A stretch of DNA of 64,000 nt from Eonycteris spelaea (GCA_003508835.1 PUFA01000105.1:4898001-4962000), one strand, 5' to 3'; counted from the first letter of the stretch, positions 48,966 through 61,525 are shown. A program made the numbers and translations. The notes: generated by a model from the letters alone, not told the origin.

Positions 48966-50534
48966 TCACTGAAGTGTGCAGTCTCATCAAAGAGGCCCTT
49001 TATTTTTATGTAAATGGAGGAAATAGTGTTCAAATGAGGAAAGCACTTTAGAGTAACACTTAATACTTGTAGGACTATGTTTTAAAAAGCAGAAAGTGAG
49101 CATAATTTGTGTGGGGGTTATATATATATATTTTTTTACTTTTTTGAATTTCTAGTGTGAAAGAAGCACTCAAGTAAAAACCAAAACAAAAAAAATATAC
49201 GATAATTTTTAAAAGAACATAATATAAATTGCTACGCATGAAACTGATGCCCGAAAATAAGTAAAAGACATTTTAAAGATTTCTAGAAATGTTTTAAAGG
49301 CACATTAAATGAGTTCTTTGGCTTAAAATAATGTTCATAAGGAGGAAGATCGATAAAAATTATTTTACTAGGCATGATAAAGAAGGATGAGAGAAAAAAA
49401 AATGGAGGGAGAACAGAATGAAGGAAGCCAAGGAGGCTGACTCCAGAGAGTTCATTCCAGATACCAGTGTCCGTAAGTCTCTAGGTCCGTTTAATAAACC
49501 AGACGGTGCTTGCAGAATAGAGATGGGAGAGTTAGAGGCTTCCTGCGGTTGCTACCATCTGGTTCCCTCACTGTCCACGTCTGTCACGTCAACATCCAAT
49601 TCCCTACATTAATTTCCCATTCTGACAGGTGGCACAACTATGATTCCAGAGATCTCTGCCATATCTCTAGGCTTCTTTCAGAGAGCAAGGAGAAAGTTCT
49701 TATTTAACATTTTCATTTGGATGATCATATAAAACACATGATTCATCTGAGCTCGAAGATAAAAATCTATCCGGAATTAAAACAGTGCAGAAGTCGTACC
49801 GACGTGATTCAGCACAAATATATGTACTTATATTTGTGATATTTTCGGCGACAAATATGCTATGTTTTCCCTGGATAGCAAAGAAAGAACAAAAGCAGAA
49901 AATACATAAATGTTGTTTTCATATCAAGTGAAATCCAAATGATATAATGGCACATTAAATTCTCCAATAAAATGAGAATAGCAAAAGAAAAAGCAGCAAC
50001 AAAAACACACTGACTTTCTCTAAGGCAAAATAATAGAAATCACCATTTTAATTCTCAAAAATTGTGGCTTTCTTTAAATATTTTAAGAACTTATAATATT
50101 TTTTTAATAATTTTCAAACTACGAAAACAGACTATTAAAAATGAATGAACCTGTTGATACTAAGTACTTCAATGTACTTTTTCTTTAATAGTTTCGCTTT
50201 TTAAAAAAATAAAATAAAGCCATGTTCTACCTGCAATGATTTCATTATACTACTTCCTTTCTTTTATCCAGCATTTTCACAGCCGCGCAAGCAAATTGGA
50301 GATAGAGTCGCTAATAGTAGAAAAATACGACTACATTGATTGTATGGGATTTATATATCAGCTTTGGAATTTCACTCAGCCTATCTAGTATAAAATGTTT
50401 ATAAACAGCAATGCATGTTTTCAGTTAATTATGTTTTTAGTTACACTAAACAACTGAAGACACTATATATTGTATATAAAACTAGGAAAATTTTATTTAA
50501 TATATGTAAATGTATAGATAATAATTAGTAATCA
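48966..50534. other. AT-rich DNA, no recognised gene
   Basis: A slightly GC-richer stretch lies at 49420-49700 without family resemblance. Nothing else recognised. Confidence 0.5.
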
Positions 50535-51527
<993 letters not shown>

Positions 51528-51830
51528 ATTTTATTGAAAATTATAGGACATATATATATATATATAATTTATATATATTAATATATATGTGGAATATATA
51601 TAATATATATTAATATATAATAAAATATATATAATATTATTTTATTAAAATTATAGGACATATATAACATATATTAATATATGGAAATATTAATATTTAT
51701 GGAAATATATATTAATATATATGGAAATATACTAATATATATGGAAACGTATATTAAAATATATTAATAAATATATAATAAAAATATATAATATATATTA
51801 ATATATAGATATATGGAAAAAGTACATATA
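51528..51830. repeat. AT-only minisatellite with an internal duplication
   Basis: About 300 bases almost free of G and C, built of ATATATTAATATATATGG-like words. A longer unit, ATTATAGGACATATATA, occurs twice (51539 and 51650) with similar left flanks, so a segment of about 111 bases was duplicated in tandem. A GGAAATATA word recurs about five times from 51695 to 51760 at 20-30 base spacing. It directly abuts the piggyBac target site. Confidence 0.85.
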
Positions 51831-52365
51831 AAGATATAAGTACATTTTAGAGGTTAATTATTGTTAAGCAACCTATCTACCTTCAAGGCCCAAAAGTGAA
51901 AGATCAGCATGACGTACAAGCCCTGTGCATGACCTTCCTGCTCCATCCTCTCTCAGCTATTCCCTAAACAAGTCAGCACAGGTTGACCACTATACTCTAA
52001 ATCCCCACACCTATGATGCAGAGTCATTCAGCAATCAAGGTTCCTTCTACATAGTCTGCCATCCCCAGAAATGTTGGAATCCTTCAATGAATTATCCTTC
52101 ATTTGGCTGGTAGACAAGACACTTGGTGTACTTAAAGCACAGTTCAATAGGTTTCACTAGTAAAAACATACTCCATTGGACAGAAGTATAAAATGGTGCC
52201 AATCAATTACCTGTGAGCATTAGAATCATAGTCTCACCTTACTTAAGAGAAAAAGAAAAAAATATTTGGTGAAACCCCGGACTATCTGTCATTATTTTCT
52301 TGTCCTTACTTCCAATGTGCTGAAATGAGTATTAATCAGCTTTATTATACTTCCCATTTGTTTCA
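51831..52365. other. No feature recognised
   Basis: Moderately AT-rich sequence without recognisable gene or repeat. Confidence 0.5.
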
Positions 52366-52722
52366 CTGTGGTGTAGTGTGCCACTGTCTGAGTATCACAG
52401 AACATACTTACCTATTCTGCTGTTATTGAACATTTTGTTTGGGTCTATGTTTTGATTTTTTTTTTATTATTATCAGCAATGCTTGAATAAATATTTTATA
52501 TAACTTCTGCTGTACCTATGCAAGAGTTTCCCAAGAGTGTAAGGCTAGTGGTAAAACTATTTGGTTACCGGTCCTGCACATGTTGATTTGTTGGTTAGCA
52601 TCAAAATATCTCCAAAATGGATGTGTCTCAGCAATAGGTGAGCCCTCACCAATGTCTTACATTGCTGGACTGTTATTTTTTTTTTCACTCTAGTGGGTAC
52701 AAAATTATATTGCCTTTATTCA
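52366..52722 (-). mobile_element. Old L1 3' fragment, antisense
   Basis: The plus strand carries the diverged reverse complement of an L1 ORF2 C-terminus: GTGTGCCACTGTCTGAG (52376), a TATTATCAGCAATGCTTGAATAAATATTTTATATAAC block (52468), GTACCTATGCAAGAGTTTCCCAAGAGTGTAAGGCTAGTGG (52513), and CACTCTAGTGGGTAC (52686), parallel to the family's cattctggtgggtgtg. Heavily mutated. Confidence 0.55.
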
Positions 52723-52870
52723 CTAGTCCAACAAATATTTAATGAATGTATACTATATACCAAGCACTATTGAGTTTAGAATATATCGATGAACAAAACA
52801 GACAAAGAACCATCCTACATGACTCTAAAATTCACAGAAAGAATAATAACCATAGATAAAATGAGCGGTT
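52723..52870 (-). repeat. Ancient L2/MIR-type fragment, antisense
   Basis: CACTAGTCCAACAAATATTTAATGAATGTATACTATATACCAAGCACTATTGAG (52721-52774), followed by GATGAACAAAACAGACAAAGAACCATCCTACATGACTC, follows the widespread mammalian repeat usually reading ttcaacaaatatttattgagcacctactatgtgccaggcactg then aacaaaacagacaaaaatccctgcc. The exact family label (L2 or a relative) is uncertain. Confidence 0.65.
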
Positions 52871-53215
52871 GCTATAGGAAGAAAAACAAAAACAAACCAT
52901 AAATGATAGAAAAACAAACCATAAATGATAGAAAAGAAAAGAAACAAAGAGCAAAAGTACTAGAGAGTGTGGATTTCGATTTTAAGTGGTTTTGCCACTA
53001 TGGGACTGTTGAGAAGATAAGTTTAGGAGACAGGGAATTAAGTCACAGGAATATCTGGAGAACACCTTTCCTTACATGTCCCTTAGTTTTTGTTTCTAAA
53101 TGAAGAGCATGGTTTTCAATATCTATTTAAAAATGTTTATTGCTCACATATTGTAACAAATAGATGTATATATTCAGTGTTTTTACTAAATCCACACATG
53201 AATTCCAATAGTCTG
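52871..53215. other. No feature recognised
   Basis: A short direct duplication of AAAACAAACCATAAATGATAG occurs at 52888-52932; otherwise nothing recognised. Confidence 0.5.
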
Positions 53216-54955
53216 CACATTAATTATCGAAGTATATAAAATAGTGTCATCTCCGAATAATTTATTTTCTCCAACATTTACAGTCCTTATACTTTCAAAC
53301 AATAACAAACTTCACAAAAGTGAACACTCTTATTTCCAAACGCAGGGAGAGAGCATTTAATATTTTGTCACAGTTTTTCTATCCTTTTTTCCTTCCTTTC
53401 TCTCTCCCTTCCTCCTTCCTTCCTTCCCTCCAACCCTCCCTCCTTCATTCCTTCCTATTTTGTAGGTATGTTTCATCAGATTAAGAAAGTTTCCTTCTAT
53501 TCCTAGTTTGAGGAGAGGTTTTATTTGTTTTTTATTCATAAATCAGTATTGATTTTATGAAATGTTTTCTGCATTTATTAGATCATAATATAATGCATTT
53601 CTTTTGTAAATGTATTAAACAACATTGATTGACTTTCAAATCTTGAACAACTTTGCATTCTGGAATACATCCAGGTCATAATGGATTTTTCTTTTTATGC
53701 AATGTTGCTTTTGATTTGTTAATATTTTATTTAGTGTATTTTCATTAGGCTCATGAGGGTTATTACCTAGTAATTTTCCTTGTAACGTCTTTGTCATATT
53801 TTGCTATTAGGCTTCAGCTGGCCTTACGAAACACACTGAAAAGTGTTGCTTCTTTTTTCCTTCACTGAAGAGTTTGTTTAAAACATATTTTTTCCTTCTT
53901 AAGTTTTTGGAAGAATGTGTAAAGGAAGCCTTCTGTGCTTAGTTTTTTGTTACTAGAAAGTTTTTTAAATAACATATTATGTTTTAAATAAAGAATGATT
54001 CAGATTTTCAATTTCCCTTCTGACAGTTTTGGAAAGTTGTGTTTTTCAAAGAATTTTCTTACTTAAATAAATTTTCCAAATTTATGAACATATATAGTCT
54101 TATCTATTAAATATAAATTCTGCTCTGTTATCATTTTTTCTATTTTTATTTGATAATTATTTTTTCTTTTTTTCTTTGATTTTTTTCTTTCCATTTTATT
54201 AGTGTTAACAAAATTTTAACTTTGTTGCTTTTTCCAACTGAACCTGTGTTTTATATTTCATTGATTTCCTCCCTTACATATATTGCCTTTTTATCTATTT
54301 TGTTTTGTTTGTTTTTTTTTCTAGCTTTTCAATCTATCTAAGTTTTGGTTATTAATGCTAAGCATTTCTTTTCTTATATATGCATTTATAGCAATAAGCA
54401 CTGTTGTAGCTCTATCTTAAGATTTAAAACTGCATATTTTCATTATTCAATGCAAAATATTAATAAAATGTTATTGTCTTTCTGACTTGATATTTTTAAG
54501 TATGTTATTTAATTTGCAAATGTTTGAGAATTTCCTACTTATCACTTTGTTATTTATTCCTATGTTAATTCCACTATAAGAAGGGAACATAATTTTTTAT
54601 TTTATATTTGTTGTTTTCAAATGTATTGGGATTTATGTCCCAACATCTGATCTCTTTTGTTAAACATTCCCTGCACATCTAAAACGTATGTTTATACAAC
54701 ATTCTATATGTATCTATACGCATACATATATGTATATTGTATGTGTATCAATTAGAGCAAATTGTGTTGTTTAATTTTTTTAAATTGTTACGATTTGGGG
54801 GGGGGGGTGGAGGCTCTGCTTCTTTTATCAGGTACTAAGAAAGGTATGCTAAAATGCCCACCATAACTGGGGAATTTTTTTCCCTTTCAGTTCTATTAGC
54901 TTTTGTTTTATATATATTTTCACATCATGCTATCTGATACATACAAATCTAAAAT
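53216..54955 (-). mobile_element. L1 ORF2 fragment (reverse transcriptase to endonuclease), antisense
   Basis: On the plus strand, reverse-complement L1 ORF2 blocks appear in order: AAGTTTCCTTCTATTCCTAGTTTGAGG (53487), ATTTTATGAAATGTTTTCTGCATTTATTAGATCAT (53551), CATTGATTGACTTTCAAATCTTGAACAACTTTGCATTC (53623), TAATTTTCCTTGTAACGTCTTTGTCATATTTTGCTATTAG (53771), ATGCATTTATAGCAATAAGCACTG (54381), CTTTTGTTAAAC, and TTTCCCTTTCAGTTCTATTAGCTTTTG (54880) from the endonuclease region. Roughly 1.7 kb of ORF2, 5' to 3' on the minus strand, is represented with many stops. A pyrimidine-rich simple repeat lies inside at 53387-53457. Confidence 0.75.
53387..53457 (+). repeat. (CCTT)n-type pyrimidine tract
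   Basis: An imperfect array of CCTT, TCCC and CCTTCC units. The complementary strand is purine-rich, with potential for triplex (H-DNA) formation. The Gly/Arg/Lys-rich minus-strand frame is an artefact of this tract. Confidence 0.85.
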
Positions 54956-54989
54956 GAACTTTTTAAATAATGAGTGAAGAAGAACAGTA

Positions 54990-55480
54990 CACGTATACCT
55001 GGGGAGGGAGTTAGCAAATCATGGAAGATCGTGAAAGGACTGTGGCTTAACCATGACTGAAACAGAGACAACTACAGGGCTCAAAACCAGAAGAGTGACA
55101 GGAAGTGACGGATCGATCTGGCCTCAGTGTGGAAAATGTCACAGAGCAAGGGGAGATCGGGGAGATCAGTTGAAAATAAGTGTTTTAATCTAAGTGAGAG
55201 ATGAGGATGGCTCATTAAAGTGGGAGAAGTAATTAAATTCTGTATGTGTATATATATACATATATATATATAATTTGGGGGGGTACTAACAAGAGGTTAC
55301 TTCAATGAATATGGGGTGACAGGGGTGGAAGCTTGAGAGGAAGGAGGAGGGAATGAGATTAAAAAAATAGAGTAAAACAACTTCCAATAATTTTTGCCTC
55401 AGAACTTCGAAAAATGGCTTCGCCATCAGATGTAAGGAGTGATTCGCACACGGTAATGGGCAAGCACACAATCAAATGCA
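54990..55480 (-). repeat. Ancient L2-related fragment interrupted by a TA microsatellite
   Basis: The region AGGACTGTGGCTTAACCATGACTG (55036), AACCAGAAGAGTGACAGGAAGTGACGG (55084), GATCGGGGAGATCAGTTGAAAATAAG (55154) and AGAGATGAGGATGGCTCATTAAAGTGGGAG (55197) parallels a common ancient repeat with ...agggagaccagttaggaggc... and ...gagagatgatggtggct.... I think this is L2-related; orientation and family are uncertain. TA units and a G run (55245-55283) interrupt it. Confidence 0.4.
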
Positions 55481-55587
55481 TCACTATAAAGCTGCCTATT
55501 TATTCCTCTAAAGAAGATATCAGACTTTAAAAGTTATTCTCTCACAAAAAGACATTCCTCATCCTTTGTGTTTTAAGTAACATTTTA

Positions 55588-55729
55588 AAAAAGGAAGGAA
55601 GGAAGGAAGGAAGAAGGAAGGAAGGAAAGAAGGAAGGAAGGAAGGGAAGGAAGGAAGGAAGGAAGGGAAGGAAGGAAGGAAGGAAGGAAGGAAGGAAAAG
55701 AAAAAGGAAGGAAGGAGAAAAAGAAGAAA
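55588..55729 (+). repeat. (GGAA)n purine tract
   Basis: About 140 bases of almost pure purine, mainly GGAA with GGGAA, AAGAA and AAAAG variants. Long GGAA arrays are polymorphic, can form triplex DNA and are bound by ETS-type factors in some contexts. Confidence 0.95.
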
Positions 55730-56602
55730 TGAGCTCACAGTATGGTTTTAATATATTACAGATTTTAACTATTTCTTTTATAAACTAAATAAGGTAGATT
55801 TGTTTCAACAATGGGAAATGTAAAGAAATTAATTTGCAGGAATTCTATATTTTAAAGTCTTTTTAGTAATTAGTTTATGTAAGTAGAAATGACAGATTAT
55901 AAAATATTATATTTTGGTTTGTCTTTTACAAACTTTATGTCCTCTATCACTTTAGATAATCATGATTTTATTTTTCTCAAGTCACACACTTGGTTAATTT
56001 AAATTTAACCTCATATATTTAGCATAATACCATATGACTATAAATGATACCTTGCTCTAATTTGAAGAAGACACATTTTATTTCCTGCTGTGTTTTAACA
56101 GTAACATCTCTCCTTTTTAAAAAATACCTAGAATGTTATATAATGGCTTTAATAATTTTGATACACTTTCTGGGCTAAACTGTTCTATTTTCATCAAGAC
56201 AATAGCCTCCTCTGGGTCACCAACTAATTATCTAATCTTTTGTGTCCAGTCCCAAATGAATCTTTAAATCCTCTACGAAGTATTAATATAATTTTCAAAG
56301 ACACAAACAAAATGAAAGGCATTTTAACACTGATAACAGAGAACTTCTATAATGAGAAAACCCTTCTACGTAATGATAGTATCAAAATTATACTCCCTGT
56401 TGTTTGTTCATTGTCTACTAAAAGTGTCCTCTCTCAAGAAGAAAACAAAATAAATAAATAAATAAATAAAAATAGCCATCTTTACAAATGACTGTTTCTA
56501 TTCTAATGCTTAGTTCTAATAAAATTGTCCTTATGGAAATTGGTAAATTTCTGTCACCTAGATATATACGTTAGAGTGAATAATATTTTGCTTTTGCTTT
56601 CA
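55730..56602. other. AT-rich DNA with (AAAT)n repeat
   Basis: No gene recognised. A short AAAT repeat lies at 56450-56471. Confidence 0.5.
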
Positions 56603-56637
56603 CAGGCTGACCCGAACTGCATTGATGAAATGTAAGT
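56586..56637 (+). other. Candidate micro-exon (26 bases) with strong splice signals
   Basis: A pyrimidine-rich tract ending TTTGCTTTCACAG (acceptor, 56591-56604) is followed by 26 bases starting GCTGACCCGAAC (about 56605-56630), then GTAAGTTC (donor). Two of the three frames through the insert are open. Acceptor and donor both fit mammalian consensus closely, and the insert is GC-richer than its flanks and keeps a CpG. I recognise no gene from the encoded peptide, and 26 is not a multiple of three, so inclusion would shift the frame unless it is constitutive. It could be chance in AT-rich DNA, a cryptic exon, or a real exon of a gene with giant introns. Confidence 0.3.
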
Positions 56638-57790
56638 TCAAATACAAATGTTTCTTTTAAATTTATACAGTGCTGTATGCCAACTGTTTTTCAATAGTAC
56701 TAAAAAATTTTCTTAAATTGAAAGTATTTCTTCCCTATAGTCCAAATATTCCCTTTTGTAACAAAATGGTAAAGGCAGGATTAAAAATGGAGAAAAAAAT
56801 TAGGTTGTGGTTTAAACTTAAACTTAACCAAAAAGAGAAATACTTGAATTACGCTATCAAAATAAACAACTGTACAGACCAACTCTATATGTTTTTAAAT
56901 GAGATTTTTACTAATATTTAAAGAACAATTATGTGATTTTCTATTTTGTTTAGAATTTAACATTTGTAATTTTTCTGTTAAATTAAAAAGCAATATCTGT
57001 CTACCAATACTCTTATTAAGAAAATAAAAAGGATGTAATAAATATCAATTACAGCTTGAGCTAGCAGAAAGATTTCCCTAAATTTTGTATGTATGCGACT
57101 AATATAAAAAATAACACATAATAACATAAAAATAAAACATATGGTGTGTTTTTTACTGTGCTTTAAAAAAGCTAAATCCTTACAAATCTGACGGAAAATA
57201 ATGAGCCAAAATTTTAGCATGACATTTAATGCTGCAGTGACTTTGTGGCCAAATGTCTTACTGTGTCTCCCCAACAGCTTATAAACAGACTTGAATATAT
57301 TTTGTCTTTTTTTATACGACCATACCTCTTCTGCACAGACATGAGTATCTTTTAGGCCTAATTTGAACTTATTCTTGTAGTGTTTTACTCTCCCCTCATT
57401 TTCAGATGTGAAAGCTCATTTTTTTCTAGGATGTTTTAAATTTATTAGTGATGCCGTCATAATCTATAGCCTAAGATCTGCACAAATTTCTGGTTGATCC
57501 TGGCCCATCACCTGGGTTCGGAAGATGGAACGTAGATGTAGCCATAGAAAGAAAGATTCAGCACTATCGTGAGTCACACCTGCAGGTGACCCATGTTGGT
57601 GATACATCAACACGCCACAATGGAAAGAAGTTTGCCCAGTCGAAAAGATGCTCCATAGACATCCGGCTGGCAATTGTTTCCAAATTGTGAGAGAAGCTGT
57701 TATCAGTGCTTTCAGGCATAGCAAGGAAAAGGGACAGTTATTTATTCACATTTATACATGGAAAGAATGACAGCGAATCACGAAGACTGG
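56638..57790. other. No recognised gene
   Basis: AT-rich to 57460, then a balanced-composition stretch at 57470-57725 that resembles no family I know. Confidence 0.45.
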
Positions 57791-57794
57791 AGTT

Positions 57795-57990
57795 CACTAA
57801 CCCAGCAAACATGTATTCCATTTTACCCTATGCCAGGTGCTGCTAAGGGGCAAGGGGTATGGAGATGGGGGACGTAGGCAAGAGACACAGTTCTGTGATC
57901 GTGGAACCTCTAATAAACATATTATGACTATCGCCATGCTGTAATCTGAAGGCTTAGGCAGGTGTCATTTTAGTAACTCTGTCAGAAAAA
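57795..57990 (-). repeat. Ancient L2/MIR-type fragment, antisense
   Basis: TAACCCAGCAAACATGTATTCCATTTTACCCTATGCCAGGTGCTGCTAAGGGG (57798) parallels the common ...caacaaatatttattgagcacctactatgtgccaggcactg... start, followed by GATACGGG-like and AGACACAGTTCTGTGATC blocks. Same family as the fragments at 52.7 kb and 61.2 kb. Confidence 0.5.
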
Positions 57991-58716
57991 GCATGATTTC
58001 TATTTAGTTATGATGCTTTCTCAGAGAGGTGGATATGAAGTGAACACCTGATGTATTTATACTCTTTGAGGATCTCACACAGAATACTTCATACAGCAAG
58101 TAAGCCCTGACTATTATTCAAAAACATGAAATCAAATGTGGGGATGATTTAATCTTTTAAAGATCATGTTAATTCTTTATAAATGCTTGCTCTGATCTCC
58201 GAGATAGACTGTACTGAAATGTTCCCCACTGGGAAGGACCCTGTCCTTCTTCAACGAGCCATTGAAATCTACTACGAAGCATTGGGATTGTTTGCTCCCT
58301 AAAAGTTTACCAGCTACGGTGTGACTATGCCACCTGCCTTTTTTTTAGTCAAGAGGTGGAATTCAATCACTAAATCCTTATCTTTCGAACTCAGACCTGG
58401 GCTAGTCCTTCAGTGTTCTCTGTGCGTCTTAGTCCAATCACTAAGTTCTGCCTGCACCATGCAAATACCATGGGTAAATAAGTGACTTTGTAACAGTGTC
58501 ACCTAAGAACCAGCTGCTGATGGTGCATTTTCATCATCTTTTTCATGCTGAAAGTTACTATATAGATAGCTTTTCAAAGAAACCACAGACTTTTCCTTAA
58601 CATAGTTAGGGGTTTATGCCCTTAATTTCCATGTCGTCTGGCCCCTGAATCCCTTCCTATAGATTTCTAATATCTCTTCTTATCTCCAAGACTGTGGAAA
58701 AGACTTGGAGGAAAAT
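57991..58716. other. No recognised gene
   Basis: Mixed composition; a short open stretch at 58218-58300 resembles no protein I know. Confidence 0.45.
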
Positions 58717-58878
58717 CAAAGCCCTTCTTATTTTTTTTTTAATTTTGTTATTTTCTTGTATCACCTACAGCACCTGTCTTCCTAGGTGGTCCCATCCAAG
58801 TACTAACCAGGCCCAACCTTGCTTAGCCTCTGAGATCAGACAAGAGCAGACCATGGCCATAGACCCAAAGCCCTTCTT
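58717..58878 (-). mobile_element. 5S rRNA-derived SINE, copy B (with perfect target-site duplication)
   Basis: On the minus strand, 58864 down to 58762 reads as 5S rRNA from its first bases (GTCTATGGCCAT) to its last (GGTGCTGTAGG), with an internal deletion of roughly a dozen bases in the first third and the internal promoter words GCTAAGCAAGGTTGGGCC and TACTTGGATGGGA retained. An A-rich tail (58730-58761) follows. CAAAGCCCTTCTT occurs exactly at both sides (58717-58729 and 58866-58878), a 13-base target-site duplication. Like copy A it reads AGGAAGAC near the 3' end, where 5S rRNA reads GGGAATAC. It lacks the extra 60-base body of copy A. Confidence 0.85.
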
Positions 58879-60080
58879 GACTCGAAAAGAAAGGAAATCA
58901 TGAGAGAGTTAGTAGTCATTTTCTATAGTGTTTTTGTGTACTTTAAATCCTACAAACCTTCTTCTTCTGTCCATAACAGAGTGATAACATATAATCCTCA
59001 CATGATGGAGAAATGTTATAATACTCTGATTTTTTTATAACATGTCATTTTTAAGTAAAACTGACTTTAAATCTTGTTGTGTTGGGAAGCAATCCAATCT
59101 GGAACACTAGAAACAATATCGAATACTTCTATCTTCATTATTTTTACCTATAAATTGGATTTGCTTCCCAAATTCACCACTCCTTCCCGGTCTCCCAAGC
59201 CTTTCTTCCCACACCCATGAGCGCACATGTGCATGCGTGCGCCCATACACACACAACACACCAAGCAGGGACTTTCCCAAAGATAAATGTTTTAGAAAAA
59301 AAAGATGAGAATATGTACTTTCTTCAAGTAGCTTCCTAACAAGAAAAATTAGAAGAGTGGCTGACTGATCGAGGCAAGTTTCTTAACAACCAGATACCTG
59401 TATCAACTTCTAAAGCAGAGGGTGGGCAAAGTGAAAAGAAACCAAGAGCATTATATGAATTAAAAATCTCCACATAGAAGAAAACATCAGAAGAGTTTTT
59501 TATGGATGAAATGAAATCTTATTGTAACATTAATTTTAATTTATGGATTACTACATAAATTAATCATTCTTTCCTATTAAAAACTATAATTCGACTTCAT
59601 TATAAATTGTTTTTCCTCGTTCTTTAAACAGATTACTTTTCTGATCAATATGCACCTTCTATTTCTATAGCAATAAATTTACCCTTTGTTTCAAATGTCC
59701 TAAAAATGAGTTATTTTATAAAATCAAATCTAAAATTCTCACAATTTAAGCTACATCTATTATAATATATCCAAATATGAATACGTGACACTGTTTTGGT
59801 TAGAATAGTTTCGAATGTTGCAGCGAGGGCTAAAATAGCAACGGTTGAAACAAAATAAAAGCTTACTTCCTATTATGTAACTGTCATCCAAGCCAGTGGT
59901 AGGAGAAGGGCAGGAGAGAGTAATTCTTTGCTTCCAGGGCACAAGCTGGGATCCTGCCCCCAGTGTTTGCTTCTAGATCAACGGACCTGTCACCAAATCG
60001 TGTCTAACTGTCAGGTGCCTGGAATCTTACGAGCCTGGAAAAGTTATTCTTTTTTGCAGCTAAATCTCCAAACTGGTCTA
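58879..60080. other. AT-rich DNA with one alternating purine-pyrimidine stretch
   Basis: No gene recognised. The stretch 59220-59265 (GCGCACATGTGCATGCGTGCGC then CA units) alternates purine and pyrimidine almost perfectly. Confidence 0.55.
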
Positions 60081-60390
60081 CACCAGGGATCAGCAAACAC
60101 TCTCTATAAAAGGAAAGAGAGTTAGAATTTGAAATTTTGGAAACCACATCACTCTGTTGCGACTCCTCGACTATGCGGTTCTAGCGCGAAAGCAGCCATA
60201 AAAAAATGTGTTCGTAAATGTGAGTTGCTGCGCTTCAGTACGATTTAATGTGTGGGCAATGCAGTGTTCATTGCATATAATTTTCATGCTATTAAATATT
60301 GTTCGCCTTTCCATATTTCAACCTTTGGAAATGGAAGAGCCACACAAAAACGACTGGATTGGGCCTCTCAAAGGCAAGCTCAAGAGGTAA
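60081..60390 (+). mobile_element. hAT-Charlie-type nonautonomous element (MER33-like, name tentative)
   Basis: It starts ACCAGGGATCAGCAAACACTCTCTATAAAAGG (60082), matching the family's caggggtcggcaaactttttctgtaaaggg, and continues with CACTCTGTTGCGACTCCTCGACTATGCGGTTCTAGCGCGAAAGCAGCCATA (60150-60199), a diagnostic central block. The right end is probably near 60355-60390, where CACACAAAAACGACTGGATTGGGCC resembles the family's other end. Nonautonomous and non-coding. Confidence 0.7.
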
Positions 60391-61214
60391 AAAAGACTAC
60401 GGGGGACCGCTTCTTAGTTTCTGCCATACGTATCTAGTCGAGTCATTCCAGGAATGCAGCCGTGGCCACCATTACTAATTCTATCAGTATATTTCATAAT
60501 GTTGGTCCTTAAAATCATGAATCATTTCATATTTTTTCAATATATAACAAAACATTGTTGGTTAAGTTTAAAATCTATTCATAAATTTTGAAACAAAAAA
60601 ATCCCTAGACGTAGATTTAATTCTGGCTTCTCATCTTACTAAATATACACACAAATGAATCTTTTAACAATGCTGATGCTAACTTTTCTGATTTGTAGTG
60701 ATAACATTAATTTTCCTGTCTTAAATAATGAGGTTAATTATGAAATGTACTGAACGCTTTCAATTCTTTTTCATCTCTCAAGAATCTCATTGTTTAGCCA
60801 TTTCTTTTTTTGAAAAAAAATTATAAAGACATTTCTATTCATATGATCCATTAGATTCCATTTATTTCTTTAGCACTCCTTTCTCAAATCCTTTCATATG
60901 TTTATTCTTCCTACGTTTATTTATTTATTTTTTTTTGTCAACTTTTCCCTGGGTATGATTTTTCGTCCTTTTTCCCTACTTACATTTTTCCTTTTACAAC
61001 CTCTCTTACTTCATGACTTCAGTGATTATGGATGACTGCAAGATCTATAATATTGATATATTTAAATGCCTACCAGAAATCTCCTGGATGCCCTCAGGCA
61101 GTTCAAACTCATCATGTCTCCAATTCCACAAAATGTGATAATAACCATTTCAGCCATTTATACAATGTACACCCAGTTGTCTAGGTGATATTATTTATTC
61201 ATCCATTATTTATC
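60391..61214. other. AT-rich DNA, no recognised gene
   Basis: Pyrimidine-rich stretches near 60780 and 60900-61000; no family recognised. Confidence 0.5.
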
Positions 61215-61525
61215 ACATGTATTTTTCCCTGACATTCAGTTCTCTAGGCGCTATGCTGTAATGCTGAGTAAGAAAGAATAGTTCCCAGCTTCCATGAGCT
61301 TAAACGCTAGATGGGAGAGGACTAGAGAATCAAGTGAAAAAATATACAGACATAATTATTTATTTTGAACTAAGTATTATAAAGATGATAATAATAGACT
61401 ACTCTGTTAAAGAGTAACTATTGTGGGACACAAATAAACAGAGTCGTCAGGAAGAGCCACACCCAGGCGGTGGCATTTGAGTTGGGTTCTGAATGAACAG
61501 AAGAAACCAGTCATGGCAAGAAGCC
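61215..61525 (-). repeat. Ancient L2/MIR-type fragment, antisense
   Basis: CAGTTCTCTAGGCGCTATGCTGTAATGCTGAGTAAGAAAGAATAGTTCCCAGCTTCCATGAGCTTAAACGCTAGATGGGAG (61237-61317), followed later by GTGGCATTTGAGTTGGGTTCTGAATGAACAGAAG (61470), follows the order of a common ancient mammalian repeat (gcactggggatacaaagatgaa ... agcttacagtctagtggg ... tgacatttgagctgagtcttgaagg). Confidence 0.6.

Noticed and set aside
53357..53539. Gly/Arg/Lys-rich minus-strand frame
   Set aside because: Translation of the CCTT-type simple repeat within an L1 fragment.
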